Source of the DNA: Liolophura sinensis
Taxonomy: Eukaryota; Mollusca; Polyplacophora; Chitonida; Chitonidae
NCBI RefSeq assembly: GCF_032854445.1
Contig: NC_088299.1
Coordinates: forward strand, 7,912,324 to 7,976,323
Direction of reading: 5' to 3'
DNA: 64,000 bases
Positions within the stretch are counted from its first letter, which is position 1, and every line of letters begins with the position of its first letter. The position numbers and the translations under genes are program-made. The notes beneath the pieces were generated by a model. It was not told the origin of the DNA. It did not search any database and saw nothing but the letters and a program-made list of their open reading frames with translations. This document shows, in pieces, positions 44,229 to 60,360 of this stretch.

Positions 44229-47200
44229 CTACATTTGTAAGGTTGAAGAACAAAAATACTGCAAATTACATTATAAAGGCAATTATAAGTGAATGATATA
44301 CAAGTATTCATTAATTTTTGTATAAATATTTACTTATTATCTTTCGTTGCCTCTAAATAACTTATCGTGAAACTTTATCGGCCACAAATGTTATAGCAAA
44401 TGTGATCAAAAATAGTTGCCTAACATTTTTGACATCTATTCGTCGAAACAGGCATTGGTATTCCAGCCGTCAACCAATAAGGACGTTCCAGGTCAATAAT
44501 CGCAAGGCCAATTCCCAAAATGTCACACCCGCTTACTACGGGGCTAGAGGCGGTATATTCATCGTGTTGAATTAGATCGCCATGTTGGATATATGAACAG
44601 TTGCAATCAAAGTGCGTCTGAGATACATATTTTGTTATCGACAAATGATATACTAGCAAGGTACACGATTGGAATACTAGTTTCACTCAGTCGCCTAGAA
44701 CACACCTTGCGTCTTTCCATCATCACTGAAAACTGCTTCTGTTGACTGCTTTTCTTTGCATCATTCCGTCCTATTTTCATACTTGATACACTTTTTTAGT
44801 TCTTTTGCGGTTCGTGTTATACGTCGCTATTGGAAACTAGCCAGGCGATTATTGACCGGGAGTGTTTTCATTGATTGAAGGCTGGTATACGAATGTCTGT
44901 ATCGACGCATAGATATAGACAGATTCGAACTCCGAACTTCGCTCTTACTTGTGTATGACAGCTGCCCTTTTTAATACAGTTGTAACCAGAATCCAAACAT
45001 TTCAATCATACTTAAAGCCAGAATCATGCAAGCAGAACTTATAGACCGTTCCAATCACACTTAATACAGCTCTGACCAGAACTTAATTTTCTCATATGAT
45101 ACTTACCTCAGATATAACTAGAACCTTAGCCGTTCTAACTATACTTAATCCGTCGGTAGGCCTAACCAAAACATGGCTGTTTTAACCATACTTAAAGAAA
45201 TACAGCTATGGCCAGAACCTGAACGTTCCCAACCAATTTGTGTCCAAAACCGTACCGTTCTAATCACATTTAATATATCTTTAATAGGACCTCACATTCT
45301 GAACAGTTCCTTAAATATAGTAAGTCATCTATAGCCTATATAGATAACAGCGAGTATGGATAACTTCTAAAACACATTTCCTCATTTTGTCGTCATAAAT
45401 AACACTGAGGAGTGGGTCCAAAACATGTCTTGTTAAGAGGGGAAATTAGTGAGGTCTTCGTGACAATAACCATTTGACGATGCTCGTATTGTCTTCCTGC
45501 GCTGTCTAACCGTCATTGAAGAGCACTTGTGAGAAAGTTCGTCAGTAACTTACCAAATATCTGTGGTTTTTACCAAGCACTCCGTACACTGCGCATTCCC
45601 GTTTCCTCCACCCATGAAATCCATCGCATAAGTTAAAAATTTGTGAGTATGCCGTTAAGAATCAAGCAAATAAATAAACTAAGCCTTTATATCCTCAGGG
45701 GTTACAGGTGACGCGAAGGTGTTTGAAGGTGTATACGCGTTTAACCATATGCTTCGTCGCCGAATTCACAAACTTTCTGACAAGTCAAATATATGTGCGG
45801 AACGGCGGTCAGACGCTTATTCTGACCAATTTGATAGAGCGCATGCAAGGGAAAGATATTTCAAAGGTCGGAGGTCACATACGTCTTATTGTTTGATATG
45901 AAAAGGCGTGTGACATAGGAATATACTTGCCTGTTTCTGGGTCAAGCCGGACGACCTTGCCCTCGCCAAAACACGCCAACCATAGCTTGCCTTCAACGTC
46001 TGACGTCATACCATCCGGTAGGCCGAGGCTACCGTCGGCAGCGTGACGAACTACCCGTTCGTTACCTATGCAAACAAACAAACAAAAAACGTGCGGCATT
46101 CATACAATTGCATATTTTGAATTTAGGAACGCTGAATCCTTAGCGACATGGAGAGATTTTTCTAGACCAAGAGACCAAGATCGTTCTTTTCATGTACTTT
46201 CCTCATGCAGATAGTGGAAAAACTTCTGCAACTTACTGATATCTCCATTCGCAACATCGTAGTCGAAGGCGTAGATTTTTCGGGGTATGGAATCGACGTG
46301 ATACATCACCGTGTTGTCAGGGCTCCAGGCTATACCACTCGAAACACTGATCTTGTCACGCTTTTTCTTTAATACGCCGTCACTATCCAGGCAATACAAG
46401 GCAGCTTCTCCCCGAGGGACTTCAGCGCGGGGCCGCCTCGTCTTCTGGGTGGTACCTACAGAAAACGACAAATCTAAAATCTATAGCACCAATTCACCCA
46501 GTTTGTATTTTTTTGCCCTGTCTCATAAATTCTTGCCCCCCCCCCCACTCCCCCTACCCACACCAATCCATTGTGCATTAAACTTCCTGCCTCAGATCAA
46601 GGATATTGTGTTATTAAGTCAGCATCCATCGTCAATTCTTGCTCCCCCCCCCCCCACACCCCTACCACTGTGTATTATACTTTCCAACTTCGAACGAAGA
46701 TATTGTGTGTGGGAAAGCGGCTTCAAGTCAACACCCATGGTCGATTCTTGACACACACCCAACCACGCCACTTCTCCGTACATGATCCCGCTGGAGTGAC
46801 CTAACACGTAAAGCTATTTATTCGGGGGAAATTCCTAAAATACACGACTAATAATACGTATGAGCAACTTGAGAAACGACTCTATCAGAAGCTATCTTAA
46901 CTTATTTTCTTTCCTTAAAAAAACTAGGAGCATTCAAATAGGAAAGTTTAGACACCACAGCACTTTGTGTTTGATCATCTAAAGTTAAGGTAGAATTAGA
47001 AAACTGTTTAGATTAAGTTCGCAAAAATTCTATCCATGGGTCAAAATCAAGATGCCAACAATTGTCATGAGTAATTATGTCATTATGCGCGTTTTACTCT
47101 GTTGATTTGTTTATTTGATGTTTTACGCCGTACTCAAGAATATTGCACTTATATGACGGCGACCAGCATTATGGTGGGAGGAAAGCGGACAGAGCGCTGG

Positions 47201-49189
47201 GGAACCCACGATCATCCGCAGGTTGCTGGAAGACCATCCCAAGTGCGACCAGAGAGGGAGCCAGTATGAGCTGGACTTGAACTCACGGCGATCGTTCTCA
47301 CTAGTGCGGCGGCTGTGAGTTCAAGTCCAGCTCACGCTGGCTTCCTCTCCGGTCGTACGTGGATGGTCGTGGGTTTCCCCTGGCTCTGCCCGGTTTTCAC
47401 CCACCATAACGCTGGCCGCCGTCGTATAAGCGAAATATTCTTGAGTACGGCGTAAAACACCAATCAAATAAATAAATAAATCACTGCGATGGTAAAGTTT
47501 TAGGCTCCTGGGTCATTGCACCGTGCCGGCGTGCAAATCCCTTCGGCCACAGAGGTCTCTTATTCTGTTGAAAAGACAACGTCAAAGAAGTTTAGACAGT
47601 AATGTTAGAAAATGGTATTAGTTACAGTTTTGGAATAGTGCATTTTCCTGAGACGCAAACACGTACCCGCCCACAGGCGTCCTGCGACGTCACATTTGCC
47701 ATCACTCATCCGGTAAGCTTTGCTCTCCGCATCCTCGGCGATGACCGTCACAATTTCATTCTTCCAGTCCAGGTTGTAGATCTCCCGATGAAACCCAATC
47801 ACGTGACCCCCATTTTCTCGCGGAATGACGAAGCTTACATTGCCGTCTGGAATTTGAAATAATTTAATATGATTGCACGTGCAGTTAGCAAACTTATTCA
47901 TTTGCTCTTAATATACATATAAGCTCATTATATGTATGACCAGAGGCCCGAATTCCTTTCTAAGATATGAACGACGCTCTTAGCCATCACTAAAAATATG
48001 TTAGTTGGAGACAACTCGACCAAGCATTCAAAAAGGGACCTACCATAATTTTTATTGAGGTTTTGATGGAGTTCCTTTTTATCTTTCTGTAAATGTTAAT
48101 TTCTTTAAAATCACTACATCTTTAATTAACCAGAATAAAAAAAGAACCGAGCGGGAATTATGTTACCTCAAACAAATACTTTTTGTAAGGATGGCCGAGC
48201 GGAATCATGTTACCTCAAACAAATACTTTTTGTAAGGATGGCCGTAAACCTTTGTTGAGAAAGCATTTCATATGGTCATGTTATTTTCTATAGATTTGTA
48301 CCACAATGGTGGTTAATCTGGAACGGATGTTTCTGTTGGTATGATATATTTGGGTCTCTTACATCAACTCGGATAAATTCCAGCTATTTCAGTGACTAAA
48401 AGAAGCAGTTTTCCCTATAATGAAATGCATTATAAAACAAGAAAAGTTCATGATAAAATAAGGAGAGGGCGCCCTTTACGCTTTCTGTACGTTTCAAATC
48501 ACCTATTAAGCACGGTGTAATGGGAATCGAGCTTTAAATGTCAGTGTGGAGGTAAACCGAAAGGCCCAAGGCAAATTTCCAGCCTTGGGCTGTTACCGAC
48601 GATCTTTTCCTCACGGTCTGCAACGTCGTATTAGTTACTGTCACCGAGACCTGTACGGATAGTGCGGCCTTGAGAATTTACGAAGTGCCCAAGGCCAGAC
48701 TTGAACCCGCTCGTCCTGATTATGAGTTGCGCTCTATATTTGCTCAGTGTGCACAATCCCGTTCCCTAGGCTCTAGAAAGAAAGTGGGCTTCTTTAAAAA
48801 TGAGCTGCATGATTATAGTTGTGTTCCACTCAAACACAGTTTTAGCGTGCCTGCCATTCTCAGAAATTACTGACAAATTTTTCGCTATACGAGCACTCCA
48901 CATGACATTTCCACTAAACAAATAATCAACGTTCCATAGAGAAAAAAGTTTGTGCTCGTCGAATATGACATATGATCTACCACAATATCTTCAACCTTGG
49001 GCTACATAATTCAAGCTTGCGTCAGCACTGACCTAAATTTACTACAGAATCTTCTCCGGTCACCGAGTTCCAAGAATGTACGTCACCACATTCTATGTCC
49101 ACATGAAGGAGGGCCTGCGTGGATTCGTCCCAAAATGGACTCTTCCCAGTTGTCATGGAGACGTCTTTCAGAAGCACAGACGTTGCCAT
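44017..49189 (-). CDS. Regucalcin/SMP30-like protein 1, probable pseudoenzyme
   Basis: Soluble six-bladed beta-propeller of the SMP30/gluconolactonase family. Exons in transcript order are 49033-49189, 47667-47846, 46237-46455, 45931-46065 and 44017-44228 (157, 180, 219, 135, 212 nt), all introns phase 1, giving 300 residues against 299 in human regucalcin. Landmarks are [54 protein letters not shown] and [16 protein letters not shown]. The active-site set known from human (E18, R101, N103, N154, D204) reads K16, R98, S100, S152, D203, so three of five are replaced. Lactonase activity is therefore doubtful. Intron 4 uses a GC donor. Paralogue of the gene at 55409-60360. Confidence 0.92.
44797..44905 (+). 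repeat. Dispersed repeat copy matching 1-115
   Basis: TTAGTTCTTTTGCGGTTCGT, then GCGATTATTGACC and GAATGTCTGTATCGACGCAT; intron 4 of regucalcin-1. Confidence 0.5.
44985..45340 (+). repeat. Degenerate tandem repeat, about 55-65 bp units
   Basis: Words such as CGTTCTAATCACACTTAATA, AACCATACTTAAA and GGCCAGAACC recur about six times. Intron 4 of regucalcin-1. A SINE family B-like piece follows at 45500-45680 (CACTCCGTACACTGCGCATT ... CAAATAAATAAA). Confidence 0.55.
45931..46065 (-). CDS. Regucalcin-1 exon 4 (GC donor)
   Basis: 135 nt, acceptor TTGCATAG/GTAACG, donor ACAG/GCAAGT. Using GT four bases further would change the phase and give a stop in exon 5. With GC the frame is kept and the exon length equals that of the paralogue. 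It encodes [20 protein letters not shown] with metal-ligand Asp203. Confidence 0.88.
46237..46455 (-). CDS. Regucalcin-1 exon 3
   Basis: 219 nt, acceptor TTTTCTGTAG, donor ATCA/GTAAGT. It encodes [13 protein letters not shown], where the human metal ligand Asn154 is Ser152, then [14 protein letters not shown]. Confidence 0.92.
46533..46750 (+). repeat. Poly(C)-bearing tandem duplication
   Basis: Two units of about 115 bp, each starting TTCTTGC followed by 12-13 C and containing GATATTGTGT and CAACACCC-like words. Intron 2 of regucalcin-1. Open frames across it are artefacts. Confidence 0.7.
47106..47562 (-). mobile_element. SINE family A (minus) split by a second SINE
   Basis: Outer copy: tail TTTATTTGATGTTTTACGCC at 47106, body to about 47294 (TGGACTTGAACTCACGGCGA), then interrupted. 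It resumes at about 47481 with GGCTCCTGGGTCATTGCACC and ends with the tRNA head near 47562. Lies in intron 2 of regucalcin-1. Confidence 0.85.
47295..47480 (+). mobile_element. SINE family A inserted into another SINE
   Basis: 5'-truncated plus copy: GTGCGGCGGCTGTGAGTTCA, CATAACGCTGGCCGCCGTCG, AAACACCAATCAAATAAATA. Being opposite in direction to its host, the pair can form a long hairpin. Confidence 0.88.
47667..47846 (-). CDS. Regucalcin-1 exon 2
   Basis: 180 nt, acceptor AAATTCCAG, donor GCGG/GTACGT. It encodes [14 protein letters not shown], then [20 protein letters not shown]; human Asn103 is Ser100 here while Arg101 is kept as Arg98. Confidence 0.92.
48150..48243 (+). repeat. 47-bp tandem duplication
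   Basis: ATGTTACCTCAAACAAATAC followed by TTTTTGTAAGGATGGCCG occurs twice in a row. Intron 1 of regucalcin-1; no gene in the rest of this intron. Confidence 0.85.
49033..49189 (-). CDS. Regucalcin-1 exon 1 (start)
   Basis: ATG at 49189-49187, 157 nt to donor TTAG/GTCAGT. It encodes [20 protein letters not shown]; human Glu18 of GESP is Lys16. Upstream, TATATTTTCAG/GTCGAG suggests a 5' untranslated exon boundary near 49213. Confidence 0.9.
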
Positions 49190-50810
49190 TTTGTTATACG
49201 ATAAGACTCGACCTGAAAATATATGTTCAACGTTAGAAAATTCTGTTGAACTAGTGTACATCTGCACATTCGATTATTGCTAAGCCAGGAATCTAGCAGA
49301 GTATTGATACTGGAGATGATGATCACATATAAGCTTATACCCAAAGGGGCTGCTTTTATGTCCAAACATTTGTGTATATCCGTCCTAGAGCTATCAGTCA
49401 AATTAATGGCTCAGGCGGTTAAAAGTGAAGAAAACATAAATCACCGGATGAAGTTCAGATGAAATAGTTTTGAAAAGTCAGTCGTAATTTGCTTTTTTTT
49501 TTGTTTTGTTTTTTTCCCCAATTTTCATTATTGAGATCAAAAAAATCTGAAAGAAAAAAAATTTTATATGGTGGGTATTTGGAACCATTTCTTGGTATTC
49601 TCTTTCTATAATAATGCTCTAAATAAAGATGTAACTCGTGTTTAATAAATATATTTTATCTTTTCAGCTAACAGATGTGTTCAACCCGAGTTTTAATCAT
49701 ACTTACATTTTTAATATATTCATAAATATTATCATAATTCAGATTAAATGCATGTGTTTGGATATAAACAACAGATTTACTTTCAAATAAATTTATTAGA
49801 CATGCATCACATACTTTTTGAAACATAATTATGCTAGGATGATAAATATCAAGAGGTGGTCCCAAATACCCATCGTGTAAAAATATTATATCCTTTTGTC
49901 TTGAAAAACAAATGGAAAATAAAATTAAAAACCACATTTGCAAATAACTTTTCTCGCTCTTCCATTTGGTATGTGCATCATCTTTGTTTTCTTCTTATTT
50001 TAAGCGCAGGCTCATTACAGCTGCCGCTTTCACTACGGCTTTAAAGTCAGGAAATTTGTCACCTTCCCGGCGATGGGCAGTGTTTTACTCTGAGCACTTC
50101 ACATTCCTCCACCCATGCATATGCGCTACACCTGGTCGCTGTCGTAAAAGTGAGGAATGACTGAGTCTTGCCTTAAACACTAACAAAGAAATAAATTTAT
50201 TTAATCAGTAATGAATATACGAATATAAAAGTTAAACACTGAAAGGTTCCGATATATAAAAGATGATCAAGATGCAGCAATAAAAAGAAATGCTGGAAAT
50301 AAGCCTATACTACAAGACATTATGCAACTGAAAGGACAAGACAAATGTTTCTGTATAGTGCTGCCACAGTTTGTAGTGAAGGCAAATAAGTCGGCTTATA
50401 TATCACTGGAAAGATTTATTTATTAATTTATTATGTGCTTTATACTTAACGCGTTACTCAATAATATTTATATATAGTTATACAGATAATAGTAGCCATT
50501 CATGCTTAATTTTGCATTACAAAATTCACCGGAAGTCAGCAATGACACATATACGTGAAATTAATACCAGTACCTGTGAATAAAACAAGAGTATTATTTA
50601 AAAAGAAAGGTCAACAGCTAAAAAGGCGTTTGTAAATTGTATCACGTAAATTAAAATTGCTGGAATTCGTGACCCGCCTACGATCAGGTCGTATTCAAAG
50701 TATTCAACCATGTCGTGCTTGGCGACTAAACATCCACTGTAAGAAGAATTTCTTATATTTTGAAATGTATGCTTATATTATAATAGTATTAGTATTAGTT
50801 ATAATATATT

Positions 50811-51057
50811 TATTTATTTCTTTATTTGATTGGGGTTTTACGCCGTACTCAAGAATATTTTACTTATACGACGGCGGCCAGCATTATGGTGTGAGGAAAC
50901 GGGGCAAAGCGAGGGAAAACCCACGACCATCCCCAGGTTGCTGGCAGACCTTTCCACGTATGGCCAGAGAGGAAGCCAGCATGTGACTTGAACTCACAGG
51001 CTCATGGGTCATAAGGCTGCTCTAGCGCGCTAACCAACAAAGCCACGGAGGCCCCGC
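50811..51057 (-). mobile_element. SINE family A, minus, with 14-bp target duplication
   Basis: TATTTCTTTATTTGATTGGG at the tail end and a tRNA head near CTAACCAACAAAGCCACGGA. Target duplications AGTTATAATATATT at 50797-50810 and 51058-51071 are exact. The paralogous copy B shows the empty site (AGTTATAAAATATTGG at about 61464). Confidence 0.92.
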
Positions 51058-51105
51058 AGTTATAATATATTAGTTTCTAAACTAATACATGCATTGACCT
51101 ATATA

Positions 51106-51373
51106 TTTATTTATTTATTTCAATGGTGTTTTACACCATACTCAAGAATATTTCATTCGTACGACGGCCGCCAGCATTATGGTGGGAGGAAACCGGGCAC
51201 AGCCCGGGGGAACCCACGACCACCCGCAGGTTGCAGTCAGACCTTCCCACGTACGGCCAGAGAGGAGACCAGCATGATCTGGACTTGAACTCACAGCGAC
51301 CGCATTGGGGAGAGGCTCCTGGGTCATTACGCTGCGCTAGTGCGCTAACCAACTGAGCCACGGAGGCCCCCGG
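51106..51373 (-). mobile_element. SINE family A, minus, second insertion
   Basis: Full-length copy close to consensus, ending with CTAACCAACTGAGCCACGGA. Target duplication GACCTATATA at 51096-51105 and 51374-51383. Empty site in copy B near 63049 (TGGACCTATATATAAAAA). Confidence 0.92.
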
Positions 51374-52206
51374 GACCTATATACATGCATGGAAAAATTG
51401 TATTTCACGCAAATTCGCGCAAGGGAAAAAAAGGTTTCCAGTGATAAATATGAGAATTCAGTTTGGTCTAAACTTCCCTTGAGGTCCAGTTCATGCGCAT
51501 TAGGTCTATAGGTCCTTCCAGAGATCAGTTCCTGTATCCCAGCCCATGTCTGCTGTGAATTCACGATACGGGATGAAGTACTACACAAGGAGCATCCTGT
51601 GGCGGAAGAAGTAGGTCTCACTGGAGCGATGATGTGCTACCGAATGCCTCCTTGCCCCAAAAAACAAAAAAAATCTGGAACTGCACGGAATCAACACGCG
51701 CGTGTTAGACGGTCTATACTGTCAGCAGGCTATAGAACTATTTACAATGGCTGCTAAGTACTCACCTGAGTCTATGAACTTAGGGTCTCATCACCTCACA
51801 AAATAGAGTTTATACGATGTACGAAATCCTGTGCAGTTTGTCCTATGTTAACGTAAGTCTACATCAGATGAAAACCCATGCTATGCTCATGACTCAAATT
51901 CGGAATGGAGTCGTCCAATAGTGAACTCTTCCATCTGGTCGGTAATCTACCAAACTTCTGTTGCGTATATAAAGGTTACGCTTTGACATACATTTATTTT
52001 CCGTCCTATATCCATGTTATAAATTTGCACATTTTTGCACTCAAATCCATGTGTCATCGTCAAACATTCGTGCGGCATCATATTCTGCAACCACGTACAC
52101 AGCTTCCACTTTCCTTTACAACACAAATAGGCTTATACAAAATTTTACTTAGCCTGACCAATAAGTCTTTTTGAATTATAGCGGCTAGAAGTAAGGGCTC
52201 AGAGTG

Positions 52207-52220
52207 TTACCATGGCAACC
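52207..52220 (+). promoter_or_regulatory. X-box-like (RFX type) palindrome, conserved in both duplication copies
   Basis: GTTACCATGGCAAC fits the RFX consensus GTNRCC-NN-RGYAAC. The paralogous position in copy B, 63864-63877, reads GTTACCATGGTAAC, which also fits. Both lie about 3-3.5 kb upstream of a regucalcin start. Binding is inference only. Confidence 0.3.
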
Positions 52221-52418
52221 TCCAGAGCGGCGTGTAGCAATACTTGCTATAAAGCCTTTAGTACCTTAACATGCGAAACATTTTCAATGGATATCGTATA
52301 ACAGAACACACCCATATGGTGCATCCCAGAACTATTCTGTCTGTGTGGCAATATTACCCCAAAAGTGGAATAATTCCTCACATCGGGTGTCTTGCGTTTA
52401 TAAGAGTTAAAACGCCTA

Positions 52419-52674
52419 ATACTCAAACAATTATTCTGTTAATTTTAACAGAAAGTCTGTTATTGAGTGATACCAGAAAGTATTCTGTTATTATAACACA
52501 ATACCCTGTTATATTCAACACAATATCCTGTTAGTTTAATAGAAGTTTTTATGTTGAATTAATAGAATATATGTGTTATATATCATATATTAAAGTGTTC
52601 CAATAATAGAATATATTCTAGCATCACTCAGACAACTGACCCTCTGTTAAAATTAACAGATTAATTTTTTAGTG
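52419..52674. mobile_element. MITE-like element, copy 2, TIRs about 36 bp
   Basis: Left CTGTTAATTTTAACAGAAAG pairs with right CCTCTGTTAAAATTAACAGA; the inverted repeats extend outwards to ATACTCAAACAATTA and TTAATTTTTTAGTGTAT. The inner part is made of further TTAACAG/CTGTTA words. It resembles 27949-28174. Confidence 0.7.
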
Positions 52675-53298
52675 TATTCCCTGAGCCACGTCCCTCTCCT
52701 ATACTCAGGAGGTTTGGCTCTCCACTCACATAAGCGAAATATAGTATGTGTATACAGGACGTTGAACTCTAACGCTGGATTAAACACATCTGTGTCATAT
52801 TTTTCTCTTCTTCTCCAGTTACACACGTGTAGATTTCGTTCAGATTTAGGTTTGAGCGAGGTCGCGTAGGCATAAAATGTTAATCGTGTTAACTTGTCAC
52901 ACCGGGATTGCTGTATGTATTTAGCCCCAAAAGTAACAGTCTCGTTAATAATTTCAGAGTCAGTATACGATCATGACATTTTCTGGTTTACTGACATTGA
53001 TAGATGACAAGTAGAGAGTCACTCATGGGAAAAGGTCGGTTTTGCCCTATATATTACTTAGAGCAGGGGATAACCTTTTGGTGTCCAGTACCACAGAGCC
53101 CAACTATCATCACACGTACGCTGTATACTGAAAACTGAACAACAGTGTCGATCTCCACGTGTACTTCTGCAAAAACCAAGTGAATCAGTTGGTCAACCCT
53201 GTTCAGTAACCACCCAGTATATACCATGTGGCTTACTGTGTGTATCATGATGTAGGTGTACTATAGACCTACAGTCTGCAAATGAAGTTGGGAAACCT
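52675..53298. other. Intergenic, nothing recognised
   Basis: No supported open frame or repeat. Confidence 0.4.
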
Positions 53299-53431
53299 GG
53301 GGCCACTTTCACATAGATTTCGTACGATATCACACATATAGAACAATGGTATGTTAATAGTGACGTACAAAATATCACACGACAAATGTGCGATACATTA
53401 ATGTTGTACGCCGCTTTGTGAAAGTGGCCCC
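53299..53431. mobile_element. Short MITE-like element, 133 bp
   Basis: GGGGCCACTTTCACATAG at the left and CTTTGTGAAAGTGGCCCC at the right are near-perfect 18-bp inverted repeats. Inner GTACGATATCACAC and GTACAAAATATCACAC words repeat. No coding capacity. Confidence 0.75.
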
Positions 53432-54779
53432 TGGGCTCAGACCCTGCATGGCTGGGTCATACCAGTCTAAATCCTGCAGATACCTACTAACATTAATTTC
53501 TGTAGGATAAAAGGAAAGATGTTGTTATGTATAGTTTTGACAGCACAATCGACCGGTGTCCAGGATAGTGAAGGGAAAGGTACAAAACTGTATTTCTGGA
53601 AACTATACTGGGAAAAATTAAACAGATCCCAGTTCAAAGCGTCCTAAATCACAAACCGATCAGAATCTTGCAGGAATCGCGTTGATTTTCCTTTCTATTT
53701 ATGTGGTAAATTTCTTATCTTTAACCCCAAAAGTATATATCCCCTAACCTTCCCCTGGTATCATGCCATAACACCACATGCAGCTTGTACTTTGCCTTAC
53801 GACATATTCAAAAATCAACCTATAGGGTGGCCACCATGTTTTGAGCTGTTGTTGCTTCCAGAGGGTGGATAGTAACATTTGTCATGGGCAACAATTTTTC
53901 AGTTCTATCCAAAACAGACAAAAATTATATATTTTAACTGCAAAATAAGAATGCACAACTTTATAGTGTATCAACAACATATAATGTCTGAGTGCCAGTA
54001 TTATCCATTTAGTGACCCTTCACGCTTCATTCGCAAGAAAACTTTGTACCCAATTGCATAACCTGTAATTAAACGCGCCCCCCCCCCCCCTCCGTGGATC
54101 ATTTTAGTAGCGCACCATATTACGATTTATTACTTCCGATGCGTCTTTAGCTGTATACGATGGCAAGGGTCCATGGTCTTTGACGAGAACATTTCTCCGC
54201 CAAGGCCGAGCGCTTTTGTTCTGTTTCCATTCCATTTGGCTCACCTACAAATAACACCGCCTGATACCGAACAAATGCTGAGAGCCAAGCCGAAACCTTG
54301 ATTGTATCGGATTTCTATAGATTCGGGTGGCAAAGGCATGCATGAGAACACAAGATCAATCGTTATGTTTTCGTCGTTTTTAAATTAATCATATCATCGA
54401 TTAATTTTAATCTACTGCCGAAGATTCTACAAAAGTGTAACATATTTACTGTGAAAGTGTTGTGTTATACAACATGTTAAATTTTGAAAGTCGTCCTTTG
54501 CCAGGGAGTGAGTACATTCTTCGCTCTCACTTCGAGCAAAATGGCGTTCAAGACTGTGTATGTACGTCCTATGAAAGTTCATCAGTGACTGTCCAAATCT
54601 CAGTGGTTCATTCCTGGCTTTCATCCATTCAAAAAATTCGCTTTCATCGTATAATGACAGATTCTAAGTACTGAGTTAAGCAACAGTCAGTTAAATAGAG
54701 TAAATAAATAAATGGCCAACTATTCAAATAGTATATCATTAAAGTGTATTCACCCATACCCTCGCTGTCTTCCTACCCT

Positions 54780-55262
54780 TTATTTATTCTATTGATGTTT
54801 AACATCGTGCTCAAGAAATTTTTCACATATATGACGGATTCATTTTTATTTGTGAAGGCGTTCCCAGAGTTAAACTACCGGTCTTTGTCGAGTAATGACA
54901 TGTCTAACCTCCTGACTTAACAAAGCCGTGATTCGAACCCGTGACCTCATTGGTCAAAGAGGAGGGGGGGGGGGCTCCGTGGCTCAGTCGGTTAAAGCGC
55001 TAGCGCAGCGTAATGACCCAGGAGTCTCTCACCAATGCGGTCGCTGTGAGTTCAAGTCAAGTCTCGCTTCCTCTCCGGCCGTACGTGAGAAGGTCTGTCA
55101 TCAACATGCGGATGGTCGTGGGTTTCCCCCGGGCTCTGCCCGGTTTCCACCCACCGTAATGCTGGCCGCCGTCGTATAAGTGAAATATTCTTGTGTACGG
55201 CGTAAAACACCAATCCAAAAAAAAAAAAAAAAAAAATCATTGGTCAAAGGACTGCGGCAAGC
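54780..55262 (-). mobile_element. SINE family B, minus strand, split by a family A SINE
   Basis: TTTATTTATTCTATTGATGT and GTGCTCAAGAAATTTTTCAC, then CCTGACTTAACAAAGCCGTG and GATTCGAACCCGTGACCTCA. It is broken at 54959 by the family A insertion and continues after it with ACTGCGGCAAGCCAAGG. The body matches 24384-24625. Confidence 0.75.
54966..55236 (+). mobile_element. SINE family A, full length, nested, 13-bp target duplication
   Basis: From CTCCGTGGCTCAGTCGGTTA to GTACGGCGTAAAACACCAAT and a poly(A) of about 20. Exact target duplications TCATTGGTCAAAG at 54947-54959 and 55237-55249. Among the youngest copies here. Confidence 0.93.
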
Positions 55263-55408
55263 CAAGGGCTTCGGATGAATATTAATTATTAAAATAGTAG
55301 AAGTATTAGAATCTGAACTCAGCACAGCCACCAACGGTGACATTGTTATTCTTTGAAACATCTCTCTCGACACAATACCCTGAGACACCGTTATAACAGT
55401 CATCCATT

Positions 55409-60360
<4,952 letters not shown>

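Larger units (their letters stand above)
49200..52330. repeat. Segmental duplication, copy A (upstream of regucalcin-1)
   Basis: The sequence upstream of regucalcin-1 is paralogous to 60370-63960 upstream of regucalcin-2. Shared blocks include AGTATTGATACTGGAGATGA, GATGCAGCAATAAAAAGAAA, CGTGACCCGCCTACGATCAG and CGGCTAGAAGTAAGGGCTCA. Copy A has extra AT-rich sequence at about 49490-50045 and two SINEs at 50811-51057 and 51106-51373, all absent from copy B. Confidence 0.9.

Noticed and set aside
45927-45930. GT donor for regucalcin-1 exon 4 at GCAA/GTATAT
   Set aside because: It would give phase 2 and a stop at the start of exon 5, and breaks the exon-length identity with regucalcin-2; the GC donor four bases earlier fits.
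46311-46804. Plus-strand Pro-rich open frames
   Set aside because: They are antisense to regucalcin-1 exon 3 and run into a poly(C) tandem duplication.
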